Of a DNA stretch of 64,000 bases, positions 51,940 through 60,467 are shown in pieces. The notes beneath the pieces were generated by a model. It saw only the letters and a list, made by a program, of their open reading frames with translations. It did no database searches and was not told the origin of the DNA. The stretch is from DATMNI01 sp035570275 (GTDB lineage: Bacteria; Acidobacteriota; Terriglobia; Bryobacterales; Bryobacteraceae): assembly GCA_035570275.1 (NCBI GenBank), contig DATMNI010000449.1, positions 1-64,000 of the forward strand. Direction: 5' to 3'. Position 1 is the first letter of the stretch; each line of letters opens with the position of its first letter. The position numbers and the translations under genes were made by a program.

Positions 51940-52680
51940 ATGACGAGCCAGACTATGCACACGCTGCCGGGACCATCCCAATTTCCGACCACGCGGTGGA
52001 CCCTGGTGGTCGCGGCTGGCGATCCACATCGCAAGGAAGCCCGGTCCGCTCTGGTTTATCTATGTGAGAACTACTGGTATCCGTTGTATGCCTATCTGCG
52101 CCGGCGCGGTTATCCGGCCCATCGGGCGCAGGATCTCACGCAGGAGTTCTTCATCCGGGTGTTGGAAGGCCGGTATCTCGACCGCGCCGACCCGGAGAAG
52201 GGCCGTTTTCGATCGTTCATTTTGACTTCGTTGAAATTCTTTGTTGCTGACGAAGAAGACCGCGATCGAGCCCAAAAACGGGGCGGCGGGACGGTTGAGC
52301 CGCTGGAATTCCCGTCCGGCGAACAGCGCTACCAGCGCGAACCTGGGCACGATGAGACGCCGGAGCGGATCTTCGAACGGCGCTGGGCGCTCACCGTGCT
52401 CGACCGGGTGGTGGAGAATTTGCGGGAAGAGTTCGTGCAGCACGGCCGCCCGGAGCATTTCGACCGATTAAAGGTGTTCCTGCTGGGACAGGCGGACACG
52501 CCGTATGCCGCGCTGGCTCGCGAAATGAACACGTCGGAGGGGGCGCTCAAGGTGGCCATTCACAGGCTTCGCAAGCGGTATCGCGAACTCTTTCGCCAGG
52601 AAATCGCCGATACTGTGGCCGACCCCGCCGAAGTGGAGTCCGAACTGCGGTTTCTGGCGGCCGTGCTGTCGAGGAAGTAG
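51940..52680 (+). CDS. ECF-like RNA polymerase sigma factor
   Basis: 246 residues. Region 2 from FPTTRWTLVVAAG to RAQDLTQEFFIRVLEGRYLDRADPEKGRFRSFILTSLKFFVADE, region 4 from ERRWALTVLDRVVENL to TSEGALKVAIHRLRKRYRELFRQEI. The DLTQEFF signature and the linker are those of the group found next to Ser/Thr kinases in Planctomycetes and Acidobacteria. Starts 64 bases after the kinase gene. Probably controlled by that kinase (inference from gene order and known cases). Confidence 0.87.
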   Translation: MTSQTMHTLPGPSQFPTTRWTLVVAAGDPHRKEARSALVYLCENYWYPLYAYLRRRGYPAHRAQDLTQEFFIRVLEGRYLDRADPEKGRFRSFILTSLKFFVADEEDRDRAQKRGGGTVEPLEFPSGEQRYQREPGHDETPERIFERRWALTVLDRVVENLREEFVQHGRPEHFDRLKVFLLGQADTPYAALAREMNTSEGALKVAIHRLRKRYRELFRQEIADTVADPAEVESELRFLAAVLSRK

Positions 52681-52877
52681 CGCCGGCAGCGCGCCGAATC
52701 AGGCTCACATACTCGAAACGGGCCAAAGTGGCCTGGAAAATCGACCTAACTCCTTTGTTTCGCAAAATTTCCGGGCCAAAATGCCTGGATCGCCTAGGGA
52801 TAGGCCAGCTATGAGACGGGCGTCGGCATATCGAATCACACGGCCCGCCCTCGCACCTATGAGAAAATAGCAGCTTA

Positions 52878-54203
52878 ATGCTCGAAACACCGCTCGTCAT
52901 CGACGCAACCGCCCAGATCCTGGCCGAAAAGATCCGGACCCGCATTGCCCGGGTCGGCATCGTCGGCCTCGGCTACGTGGGCCTCCCGCTCGCCGTCGAA
53001 TTCGCCAAAGCCGGCTTTACCGTCACCGGTATCGACGTCGACGCGCAAAAGGTACACCGCGTCAACGCGGGCGATTCCTACGTCGGCGACATCCCCAGTG
53101 CCATCCTGTCCCCTCTCGTAGAAGCCGGCAAACTGCGCGCCACCACGGATTTCGCCGCCATTCAGGAACTCGATACCGTCAACATCTGCGTGCCCACGCC
53201 CCTGCGAAAGACCAAGGACCCGGACATGAGCTACATCGTCTCCGCGTGCCAGGAAATCGCCGGCCACTTCCACCCGGGCATGCTGGTGATCCTCGAGTCC
53301 ACTACCTACCCCGGCACCACCGACGAACTGGTGCTCCCCATGCTCGAAAAGTCCGGCCTCGCTGTCGGCAGCGATTTCTTCCTGTGCTTCTCGCCGGAGC
53401 GCGTCGACCCCGGCAATCCCAAGTACCAGACCGCCAACATCCCCAAGGTGGTGGGCGGATGCACCGCCGCCTGCACCGAGATGGGCCGCCTCTTTTACGC
53501 CCAGGCGCTGGAACATGTGGTTCCGGTCAGTGGGACCCAGGTAGCCGAGATGGTCAAGCTGCTGGAGAACACGTTCCGCATGATCAACATCGGCCTCGTG
53601 AACGAGATCGCGCTGATGTGCGACCGCATGCGGATCAACGTGTGGGAAGTGATCGATGCCGCCGCCACCAAGCCTTTCGGCTTCATGCCCTTCTACCCCG
53701 GCCCGGGATTGGGCGGACACTGCATCCCCATCGACCCCTTCTATCTCTCTTGGAAGACCAGGCAGGCCGGCATCGAGGCGCGGTTCATCGAACTGGCTGG
53801 CTACATCAACGGCCAGATGCCTCACTTCGTAGTGGATAAGGTGCAAAGCGCGCTCAACGATGCCGGCAAGCCGGTGAAAGGCTCCCGAATCCACGTGATG
53901 GGTGTGGCTTACAAGCGCGATATCGACGATCTGCGTGAATCCCCCGCGCTCGACATCATGCTGCTGCTGAAGCGGCGCGGGGCCATCCTGACCTACAGCG
54001 ACCCGCGCGTTCCCAGGCTACGGATCGAGGGCCTGGACCTCACCGCGTGCCCCGAGGAGGCTGCCGCCGCTGCAGATTGCGCCGTCATCATCACCGACCA
54101 CACAGCCTTCGACTACCAGGCCTTGGTTTCGCGCGCTCCCCTGATCGTGGACACCCGAAACGCGTTAAAAGGTGTGAATTCGTCGAAAATCGTGCGCTTG
54201 TAA
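52878..54203 (+). CDS. UDP-sugar 6-dehydrogenase (WbpA/UDP-GlcNAc dehydrogenase-like)
   Basis: 441 residues. NAD-binding VGIVGLGYVGLPLAVEFAKAG at the N-terminus, then ESTTYPGTT, SPERVDPGN, and the active site with the catalytic Cys in GPGLGGHCIPIDPFYL. This form, GGHCIP with a preceding FYPGPG, is that of the WbpA/UDP-N-acetylglucosamine branch. It makes a uronic acid sugar nucleotide for surface polysaccharides. A 21-bp duplication includes the stop codon and the codons before it. Confidence 0.9.
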   Translation: MLETPLVIDATAQILAEKIRTRIARVGIVGLGYVGLPLAVEFAKAGFTVTGIDVDAQKVHRVNAGDSYVGDIPSAILSPLVEAGKLRATTDFAAIQELDTVNICVPTPLRKTKDPDMSYIVSACQEIAGHFHPGMLVILESTTYPGTTDELVLPMLEKSGLAVGSDFFLCFSPERVDPGNPKYQTANIPKVVGGCTAACTEMGRLFYAQALEHVVPVSGTQVAEMVKLLENTFRMINIGLVNEIALMCDRMRINVWEVIDAAATKPFGFMPFYPGPGLGGHCIPIDPFYLSWKTRQAGIEARFIELAGYINGQMPHFVVDKVQSALNDAGKPVKGSRIHVMGVAYKRDIDDLRESPALDIMLLLKRRGAILTYSDPRVPRLRIEGLDLTACPEEAAAAADCAVIITDHTAFDYQALVSRAPLIVDTRNALKGVNSSKIVRL

Positions 54204-54330
54204 GCAGGTGCCGGATGCTTGTAAGCAGATGCCGGATGCCAGATGCCGGATGCCATCGCCGCTGAAGTGAAAGGCGGCGTCTTCACCGGCCACCGGTCAC
54301 CGGCCACCGGCCACCGCGAAGCGAGCGGTC
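54196..54330 (+). repeat. Repeat array that includes the stop codon of the dehydrogenase gene
   Basis: A 21-bp unit containing the last codons and stop (54196-54216) is repeated at 54217-54237, each with GCTTGTAAGCAG and TGCCGGAT. GATGCCG pieces follow up to about 54254, then CACCGGC pieces at 54285-54318. Same family as 34013-34085 and 35602-35720. Confidence 0.85.
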
Positions 54331-54429
54331 GGCATCCGTTACTGTTGTAGCCAAAAAGATACAGTTGATTCCCATTGACAACAGCCCCGTAACCGCTCAC
54401 TCTATAGGTGGAGTAGTAGCGAGGTGCTT

Positions 54430-55530
54430 ATGAAGCCCGTTTGGAATGTGGCGTTTACCGTAGCCGCCCTGGCATTGGCGGCGATACCAGCCTCCGCACA
54501 ACCCGTAGTTTCCGCCAAATCCGGCCTGGTTTCGTACATCGAAGGCAAGGTTTTCGTCGGCGACCAGGAGGTGCAACCGTCTCTCACCAGTTTTCCTGAC
54601 GTGAAGGAAAAGATGGTGTTGCGCACCACCGAGGGCCGCGCCGAGATCCTGTTGACCCCGGGAGTCTTCCTCCGGGTCGGCGAGAACAGCTCGTTTCGGA
54701 TGATCACCAACCGCCTCATCGATACGCGCCTTGAGATCCTCACGGGTTCGGCAGTCGTGGAAGCCGACGAGGTGGCCAAGGATACCAATCTCACCATCGT
54801 AGCCAACAAGGCGTCCGTGATGATTGCCAGGCACGGTCTCTATCGCTTCGATATGGAACCGGCCCGCGTGAAGGTTTTTGACGGTGTCGCCTCGGTAACT
54901 AATGGTGGGCAGACGGCCGGTGAACAGACCACCCCGGTGGCCGCCGGCAGAATGCTGCGGCTGGATTCCGAAACGGCTTCCGTTGAGAAGTTCGATAAAG
55001 AGACCACGGACGCGCTCGACCGGTGGAGCAAGCGCCGCGCCGAGAATGTCGCCATGGCCAACGTTTCCTCGGCCAAACAGGTTCATGATTACGGTTGCAC
55101 CAACTACAACACCAACTTTGCCAACCCGGTCGGCGGTGTTGGCGTTCCCCAGAACAGCCCTTGCTATAACCCCTGCGGCGGATGGCGATACAACCCTTAT
55201 TATGGGATGGTCACCTATGTCCCCTGTGGCGGCAACATCTACAGCCCTTACGGCTACCGCTATTTTAGTCCGAACAACGTAGCCCGGATGTTTTACGTTC
55301 CGCCACCCAGCCGTGGCGGTTTCGGAGGCGGCGGTGTCGGCGGCAACGGTGGCTATTACCCGTCAATGGGTTCGAGTTCGGGCGGATACTCGGGCGCGGT
55401 TGCCGCAGCGCCAGGCGCGGGTGCCTCTTCAGGCGCCATGTCGAGTTCCGGCTCCGCAGCCGCTTCGTCGGCCGGGTCTTCCTCGGCCGGTCACGGCGGC
55501 GGTGGCGCCAGCGGCGGCCACGGCAAATAG
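54430..55530 (+). CDS. FecR-domain secreted protein with Gly/Ser-rich tail
   Basis: 366 residues from the ATG at 54430. Signal peptide to ASAQ. A FecR-like beta-barrel region follows (KMVLRTTEGRAEILLTPGVFLRVGENSSFRM, then LEILTGSAVVEADE and ARVKVFDGVASV). The C-terminal part is tyrosine- and cysteine-bearing (YNPCGGWRYNPYYGMVTYVPCGG) and ends in a long Gly/Ser/Ala run. Probably sits in the periplasm or on the surface. It is alone, without sigma factor or TonB partner. Confidence 0.8.
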   Translation: MKPVWNVAFTVAALALAAIPASAQPVVSAKSGLVSYIEGKVFVGDQEVQPSLTSFPDVKEKMVLRTTEGRAEILLTPGVFLRVGENSSFRMITNRLIDTRLEILTGSAVVEADEVAKDTNLTIVANKASVMIARHGLYRFDMEPARVKVFDGVASVTNGGQTAGEQTTPVAAGRMLRLDSETASVEKFDKETTDALDRWSKRRAENVAMANVSSAKQVHDYGCTNYNTNFANPVGGVGVPQNSPCYNPCGGWRYNPYYGMVTYVPCGGNIYSPYGYRYFSPNNVARMFYVPPPSRGGFGGGGVGGNGGYYPSMGSSSGGYSGAVAAAPGAGASSGAMSSSGSAAASSAGSSSAGHGGGGASGGHGK

Positions 55531-55553
55531 ACAATATAAGTAGACAATAGATG
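55528..55553 (+). repeat. 13-nt duplication that begins at the stop codon
   Basis: TAGACAATATAAG and TAGACAATAGATG; the first TAG is the stop codon of the FecR gene. Confidence 0.88.
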
Positions 55554-55556
55554 TGG

Positions 55557-55584
55557 GACAGACCATCGCCTTTGGTGGTCTGTC
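55557..55584 (+). terminator. Probable hairpin terminator after the FecR gene
   Basis: GACAGACCA and TGGTCTGTC form a 9-bp perfect stem over a 10-base loop, 26 bases after the stop codon. There is no T-run, so it may stop transcription only weakly or protect the RNA end. Confidence 0.5.
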
Positions 55585-55618
55585 AGGCTTGAAGTTCGGG
55601 TGAAGGTCACCTCAGACC

Positions 55619-55642
55619 CGCGACCCAGAGGGTCGCGGCCAC
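55619..55642. repeat. REP-like palindrome CGCGACCC-NNN-GGGTCGCG, copy 1
   Basis: 8-bp perfect arms followed by GCCAC. The second copy lies at 57988-58012 with the same flank. Both are just beyond the 3' ends of minus-strand genes. Confidence 0.8.
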
Positions 55643-55644
55643 TG

Positions 55645-56097
55645 CTATACTGCCTGGCGCAAGGGCCGATATCGTCTGCAGGCTCTGATCCCGATTAATT
55701 CCGCAATCTCGCCCAGCAGGTTCGGCAGATTCTCAGTATGGATCGCGATCTCGTAGCTCTGTCCTGGTAACCGTTTCAGCAGAGGTTCGTACGATGTAAT
55801 CAGGGCTGTCGCCGGACGGTAGTCCTTTACGCGGGCGTAGGCCAATACGTTCCGCCCGGCTTCCATTCTCGCTGACCCGAAGTTGTTGTCGCTCAATACT
55901 AATTCGTACTGATTGCTGTCCAATTTGGTAATGGCCTCGGATGGCGATGCCGCCACATCCACGAAGTATCCGCCCGCGCGAAGGATAGTCCGAAGCGCCA
56001 ACCGCGGTGCCAGTTCGCCATGCACCAGCAGTACTCGGGCCAGATCAAGAGATGGGCTGGCCACGCTGGCGCGAGGCCGGCTAAGAGACTTACGCAT
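55645..56097 (-). CDS. Receiver-domain-like protein
   Basis: 150 residues. The core reads like a REC domain: ARVLLVHGELAPRLALRTILRAGGYFVDVAASPSEAITKLDSNQYELVLSDNNF, with the phosphorylation-site Asp in LSDNNF and ATALITSYEP as the next strand. The first acidic pair is reduced (HGE instead of xDDD/E) and the conserved Lys is replaced, so phosphorylation is uncertain. No output domain. Single gene. Confidence 0.7.
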   Translation of the reverse strand: MRKSLSRPRASVASPSLDLARVLLVHGELAPRLALRTILRAGGYFVDVAASPSEAITKLDSNQYELVLSDNNFGSARMEAGRNVLAYARVKDYRPATALITSYEPLLKRLPGQSYEIAIHTENLPNLLGEIAELIGIRACRRYRPLRQAV

Positions 56098-56215
56098 GAG
56101 GGTACAACTAATACTTTAACCCAAATTCGGGCTTTTTCACCCACTAATTTTGATCTGCGCACATTTTGATTCTGGGCACATCAAATCTCAACGTGGCTTT
56201 GCTATACTGCCGCAC

Positions 56216-57001
56216 ATGCCAAATATCGACAAGCACGCTCCCGGCTCATTTTCATGGATTGAGCTGGCCACTACCGACCAGTCCGCCGCCAAGGCCTTCT
56301 ACTCCGGGCTCTTCGGCTGGCAAGCCGCCGACTTCCCCATGGGGCCCGATCAGACCTACACCATTTTCCAGCTTGAGGGGCGCGATGCCGCCGCCGGATA
56401 CACCATTCATGGACCCATGGCGGAGCAGGGAGTCCCGCCTCACTGGGGCCTGTACGTCGCCTCCGAAAGCGCCGACGCCTCCGCGCAAAAGGTAACCGCG
56501 GCCGGCGGGAAGATCCTGGCTGGCCCGTTCGATGTCTACGATTTTGGCCGGATGGCCGCATTCCAGGATCCCACCGGCGCCAACTTCGCCGTCTGGCAGC
56601 CGGGGAAAAACAGCGGTACCGGCATCACCGGCGTGCCGGGCACGCTATGCTGGGCCGATGTGAGCACTCCGGACCAGGCTGCTGCGGCCTCGTTTTATAA
56701 GTCCGTTTTCGGGTGGCAGGCAACGCCCGGCCAGGACACCTCCGGCTACCTGCACATTATGAATGGCGAGACGTTTATCGGCGGAATCCCGGCTCCCCAC
56801 CAGCGCAATCCCAACGTGCCGGCGCATTGGATGGCCTACTTCCAGGTGGCCGATTGCGACGCCTCCGTGGCCAAAGCCAAGGAACTGGGTGCGGCGGTCT
56901 TCATGGAGCCCATGACCATGGAGGGCGTCGGCCGCATGGCCGTGATTGCCGACCCCCAAGGCGCCGCCTTCTCACTTTTTCAGCCCATGCCCCATCAATA
57001 A
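56216..57001 (+). CDS. VOC-family protein with two glyoxalase-like domains
   Basis: 261 residues from the ATG at 56216; an open frame continues 22 codons upstream without family features. Each half begins with a WxEL/WADV-type strand (FSWIELATTDQSAAKAFYSGLFGW and LCWADVSTPDQAAAASFYKSVFGW) and ends with a GRMAxxxDPxGAxFxxWQ/FQ motif. Such proteins bind metal and small molecules; the enzymatic role is open. Confidence 0.85.
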   Translation: MPNIDKHAPGSFSWIELATTDQSAAKAFYSGLFGWQAADFPMGPDQTYTIFQLEGRDAAAGYTIHGPMAEQGVPPHWGLYVASESADASAQKVTAAGGKILAGPFDVYDFGRMAAFQDPTGANFAVWQPGKNSGTGITGVPGTLCWADVSTPDQAAAASFYKSVFGWQATPGQDTSGYLHIMNGETFIGGIPAPHQRNPNVPAHWMAYFQVADCDASVAKAKELGAAVFMEPMTMEGVGRMAVIADPQGAAFSLFQPMPHQ

Positions 57002-57045
57002 GCGGCCGCGAGGTCTGCTCGTGGTCGCAGAAAACTGAGACTGGG

Positions 57046-57118
57046 GAAGCCGTGAGGCGACCCGGAGACAGTCACGCACGGTTCTGTGAGAGGCTCGGGG
57101 TGAAATTCCCCGGGCCGC
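57046..57118 (+). ncRNA. Possible 3'-end relic of a group II intron (domain V/VI-like)
   Basis: GAAGCCGTG and CACGGTTCT frame a domain-V-like hairpin, followed by TGTGAGAGG and a second hairpin CTCGGGG-TGAAATT-CCCCGGG, which is what bacterial group II introns have at their 3' end (the second with a bulged A). The inner part of the first hairpin is poorly paired, and no reverse transcriptase or 5' end is present. Decayed fragment if the assignment is right. Confidence 0.45.
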
Positions 57119-57188
57119 CTCGGCGGTGCGAGGCAACTCGCATCCCTACCGCAACATCGGTTTGTGTCGCCTGTCATGTCGCGGCTAC

Positions 57189-57614
57189 TTAAATCATCGC
57201 GACTAACTGATACTGCGCAGCCAGCGCTTCGACAATTCTTCTGCGGCCGTGCCCTGGGTTAGGCTCCTCGCGGGTCTTCAGAAGGCCGAGCGACTCCAGG
57301 AGGCTCACGTCCCGCATGACCGCCTTTCTGTCACGCCCCAGGTCGTTAGCCAGCTTTGAGACCGCCAGCGGCTCCCTGCGAACACCGCGCAGCAGGCGGA
57401 CGCGTTCCGCCGAAAGGACTCGCAGCAAGTCCGCCGGGTCTTCGAAGGCCACGGTGATTTGAGCCGGCAGTTTCTCGCCCCGGTCCAACCGGCGGGCGCG
57501 ATCGCGGGACCGGGAGAAAAATGACTCCGCCGAATGCGTCGTCATGCGCGCTTTGACGGAAGTCCGCACTCCGGTGGTTGATTTTGGCGCTGCTGTCTTA
57601 CTCGCGTTCTTCAT
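57189..57614 (-). CDS. HVO_A0114-family DNA-binding protein (antitoxin/regulator)
   Basis: 141 residues from the ATG at 57614 (the frame is open further, but the gene before overlaps it). A basic N-terminal tail is followed by ITVAFEDPADLLRVLSAERVRLLRGV and a winged helix (LAVSKLANDLGRDRKAVMRDVSLLESLGLLKT). It is the usual partner of DUF6516/TumE proteins; here it overlaps the TumE-like gene by 17 bases. Confidence 0.8.
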   Translation of the reverse strand: MKNASKTAAPKSTTGVRTSVKARMTTHSAESFFSRSRDRARRLDRGEKLPAQITVAFEDPADLLRVLSAERVRLLRGVRREPLAVSKLANDLGRDRKAVMRDVSLLESLGLLKTREEPNPGHGRRRIVEALAAQYQLVAMI

Positions 57615-57972
57615 CTTCCTTCTCCCATAGTACCCGCACTTCCGCCTCGAACCGGGCAGACAGCGCGGTATAGCTTTCGAACTCAACCGGTTCCACGCGT
57701 CCCATGAAGTGCCGGTGGTGGTACTTGTGGGCGTTGTCATATCCAAGCACTCGCCCATTGTCCCCGCCCCAAATCCGAGGGTTAATGTACGCCAGGCTGT
57801 ACCTGATGACTTCGCCGGCGGAATTCTGCCAAACTTCTTCTTTGAGCACCGCGCCCCGCCTTGGCCGGGTCAGGTAGAGCGTCTCATCGACCGTCTTCTC
57901 AATCCTCGACGGCCTTAGCCATCGTCCTCTCACCAATTGAGTATAGCGCAGGTGGGATGTTGCGGCACCCAT
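57598..57972 (-). CDS. TumE-family (DUF6516) toxin-like protein, start uncertain
   Basis: Up to 124 residues. From VLKEEVWQNSAGEVIRYSLAYINP to LGYDNAHKYHHRHFMG the chain fits DUF6516, with the conserved YDNAHxxHHRH near the C-terminus. The start is unclear: a TATACT box lies at about 57939-57944, and the only ATG just after it (AGAGGACGATGGCTAAGG) is in another frame and meets a stop after seven codons. Either a GTG at 57933 is used, or one base was lost. Forms a toxin-antitoxin pair with the gene that follows. Confidence 0.7.
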   Translation of the reverse strand: MGAATSHLRYTQLVRGRWLRPSRIEKTVDETLYLTRPRRGAVLKEEVWQNSAGEVIRYSLAYINPRIWGGDNGRVLGYDNAHKYHHRHFMGRVEPVEFESYTALSARFEAEVRVLWEKEDEERE

Positions 57973-57987
57973 CTGAACTTAAATAAT

Positions 57988-58012
57988 CGCGACCCGGAGG
58001 GTCGCGGCCACG
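57988..58012. repeat. REP-like palindrome CGCGACCC-NNN-GGGTCGCG, copy 2
   Basis: Identical arms to 55619-55637 and the same GCCAC after it, with GGA as the loop instead of AGA. Confidence 0.8.
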
Positions 58013-58018
58013 GTTGCG

Positions 58019-58849
58019 CTACACGTCGCACCAGGCCACCGCCTGCGCCAAGCCCTCCATTGGATCGCGCGTGGGAATGAACTCCTGGCCTACGTAGCCC
58101 TGGTAGCCCGCGTCCAGGAGCGCGCGCATCACCGCCGGGTAGTTGATTTCCTGCCGGTCGTTCAGTTCGGCGCGGCCGGGAACGCCGGCGGTGTGCACGT
58201 GGCCGATCCACGGGCCGTACTGGTGAATGCGCCGGATCACGTCGCCGTTCATGATGGCCACGTGATAGATGTCGAACAGCAGTCTGGCGCTGGGGGAACC
58301 AGCCTGCCGTACGATTTCGGCGCAGTAATCGATGTCGTCGCCCTGGTAGCCGGGGTGGCCTCTCATCGGGTGCGACTGGTCGCGCGTGTTGAGTTGCTCC
58401 AGCACAATGGTCACGCCCTTCGGCTCGGCGTAGCGCGCCAGTTCGGTGAGCCCCTTCACCGTGTTGGCGGCGCCTTCGGCCAGCGGAATCTCGCCCGACT
58501 GCGGGTCGTCGGCATTTTGCCATTTGTAACCGGTGAACGCGATCACGTTGGGGACCTCGGCCTCGGCCGCGCGGTCTATCTCCACCTTGGTGCGGGCGAT
58601 CACTTCCTCCTGGTACCGCGGGTTGTTGAGCCCTTTGGCGAACACCGGGTTGTCCATGCCGTTGTGGGCGAGGGCGTTTTGCAGGCCGCGCTTGCGGACC
58701 TGCGGCCACAACGCAGGCGGCACCAGTTCCACGGCCGGGCATCCCAGGCGCTGGGCAGCGTCGCAGATACGGTCCAGATCCCATTGCCAGTCCGTGCCAT
58801 TCAGACACCAGTAAGCCAGCGATTGCTTGATGCGGCCATTCTTGACCAC
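58019..58849 (-). CDS. Hydroxypyruvate isomerase-like TIM-barrel protein
   Basis: 276 residues. IKQSLAYWCLNGTDW at the start, GVTIVLEQLNTRDQ (Glu on the strand), LLFDIYHVAIMNGD, GHVHTAGVPGR and the late YVGQEFIP are the metal- and substrate-binding elements of the hydroxypyruvate isomerase/xylose isomerase-like barrel. The gene is divergent from the GMC operon (55 bases between starts), which points to a shared role in sugar or polyol oxidation. Confidence 0.87.
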   Translation of the reverse strand: MVKNGRIKQSLAYWCLNGTDWQWDLDRICDAAQRLGCPAVELVPPALWPQVRKRGLQNALAHNGMDNPVFAKGLNNPRYQEEVIARTKVEIDRAAEAEVPNVIAFTGYKWQNADDPQSGEIPLAEGAANTVKGLTELARYAEPKGVTIVLEQLNTRDQSHPMRGHPGYQGDDIDYCAEIVRQAGSPSARLLFDIYHVAIMNGDVIRRIHQYGPWIGHVHTAGVPGRAELNDRQEINYPAVMRALLDAGYQGYVGQEFIPTRDPMEGLAQAVAWCDV

Positions 58850-58904
58850 GTGAAATCCTCCGCTGCCATCATCTCACTCATCGGAGTATGATGGACCAAG
58901 CACT

Positions 58905-60467
58905 GTGCAGAACAGCATTTTCGATGTCGTGATTGTGGGTTCGGGCGCTTCGGGCGGCACCATGGCCTCGCATCTGGCGCGGCGCGGGGTGCGGGTGGCG
59001 CTGGTGGAAGGCGGGCCGCGGGTCAACACCCGCACCGACTTCAACACGCACGCCATGCCGTTCGATTTTCCCAACCGCCACATCCCTACGATGAAGCCCG
59101 GGAAGGCCGGCTTCGATTCGGAGCGGTCGCGCGGCGTGGGTGGCAAAACCATGCTCTGGAACGCCGTGGCGCTGCGCATGAGCCCGCGCGATTTCAAGGG
59201 CAAATCCATCGATGGCGCCGGCGAGGACTGGCCCATCGATTATAAAGACCTCGCGCCTTTCTATGAGACGGTGGAACGCGAGGTGGGCGTGTGCGGGAAT
59301 CTCGACCACCTGGAAGACCTGCCCGACGGTGTCTTTCTGCCGCCCGTGCCGATGAAATGCAGCGACCTGATTCTGCAGCGCGGCGCCGGCAAACTGGGCC
59401 TCAAAGTCATCCACGTTCGCAAAGCCACGCTTTCCGTCGCCACGCCGACCCGGCCGGCCTGCCATTTCTGCGGCAACTGCATGGCCGGCTGCGACGTGGT
59501 GGCGAAGTACAATTCCGCCGACGTTCACATTGTGCCGGCCGAACGGTCGGGCCGTCTGGCGGTCTTCAGCAATTCCATCGTGCGGGAAGTGGTGCTCTCA
59601 AAGGAGAACCGGGCCACCGGCGTGCGTTACTTCAATCGCGCCGCCAGGACCGAGGGTGAAGTCAGCGGCCGGTGTGTGGTGGTGGCCTGCGCCTGCGTGC
59701 AATCCGTGGCCCTGCTGATGATGTCGAAATCGCAGGAGTATCCCGCAGGCCTGGCTAACTCCAGCGGCGAACTGGGACGCAACCTGATTCCGCACTTCAC
59801 CGGCGGCATCGAATGCTTCCTGAAGGACCTGATGGGCCAGCCGGCGGTTAACGACGAAGGCTTCCTGGACCACGCCTATCTGCCCTCGTTCATGCACACC
59901 CGGAAGCGCGATTACGCCCGCAGTTTCGGCGCCCAGTTCAATTATCAGAATCGCCGCTCGGTGGGTTGGGCGCGCTCCATTGGCGGGTTCGGGAAAGCAT
60001 ACAAGGCCGCGGTGAAGAGCCGTTTCCCGGCCTTCGTGGATTTCACGCCGTATGGCGAGATGCTGCCCAACCCGCAATCGTTCGTCGATCTGGATTACGA
60101 TCATCTCGACGACTTTGGTCTGCCTTCGGCCCGGCGCCACCTGCACTACGGCGAAAACGACAGGAAGCTGTTCCACAGCATGCTGGACTGGAGCCAGCAG
60201 ATCCTGGAGCAGGCCGGCGCGGAGATTCTGTCGGTGCCTGATCAACCCGCTGCCAATCACGAACTGGGCGGCTGCCGCATGGGCAGCGACCCGCGCACGT
60301 CGGTGGTGAATGCCGATTGCCGGACGCACGACGTTCCGAACCTGTATGTGGTGGATGGCAGCGTCTTCCCCTCGGCTTCGGAGAAAAATCCTACCCACAC
60401 CATCATGGCGCTGGCCGTCCGGACGGCCGGCCACATCGCGGAGCGGCTGAGAAGAGGAGAGCTATGA
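58905..60467 (+). CDS. GMC-family oxidoreductase (FAD)
   Basis: 520 residues starting with GTG. N-terminal FAD site FDVVIVGSGASGGTMASHLARRG; RSRGVGGKTMLWNAVALR in place of the usual GGSS loop; C-terminal HELGGCRMG and NLYVVDGSVFPSASEKNPTHTIMALAVRTA, with the catalytic His/Asn. A CHFCGNCMAGCD cysteine motif in the middle is the type seen in membrane-bound sugar dehydrogenases. Partner of the small subunit encoded next (ATGA overlap). Confidence 0.9.
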   Translation: MQNSIFDVVIVGSGASGGTMASHLARRGVRVALVEGGPRVNTRTDFNTHAMPFDFPNRHIPTMKPGKAGFDSERSRGVGGKTMLWNAVALRMSPRDFKGKSIDGAGEDWPIDYKDLAPFYETVEREVGVCGNLDHLEDLPDGVFLPPVPMKCSDLILQRGAGKLGLKVIHVRKATLSVATPTRPACHFCGNCMAGCDVVAKYNSADVHIVPAERSGRLAVFSNSIVREVVLSKENRATGVRYFNRAARTEGEVSGRCVVVACACVQSVALLMMSKSQEYPAGLANSSGELGRNLIPHFTGGIECFLKDLMGQPAVNDEGFLDHAYLPSFMHTRKRDYARSFGAQFNYQNRRSVGWARSIGGFGKAYKAAVKSRFPAFVDFTPYGEMLPNPQSFVDLDYDHLDDFGLPSARRHLHYGENDRKLFHSMLDWSQQILEQAGAEILSVPDQPAANHELGGCRMGSDPRTSVVNADCRTHDVPNLYVVDGSVFPSASEKNPTHTIMALAVRTAGHIAERLRRGEL

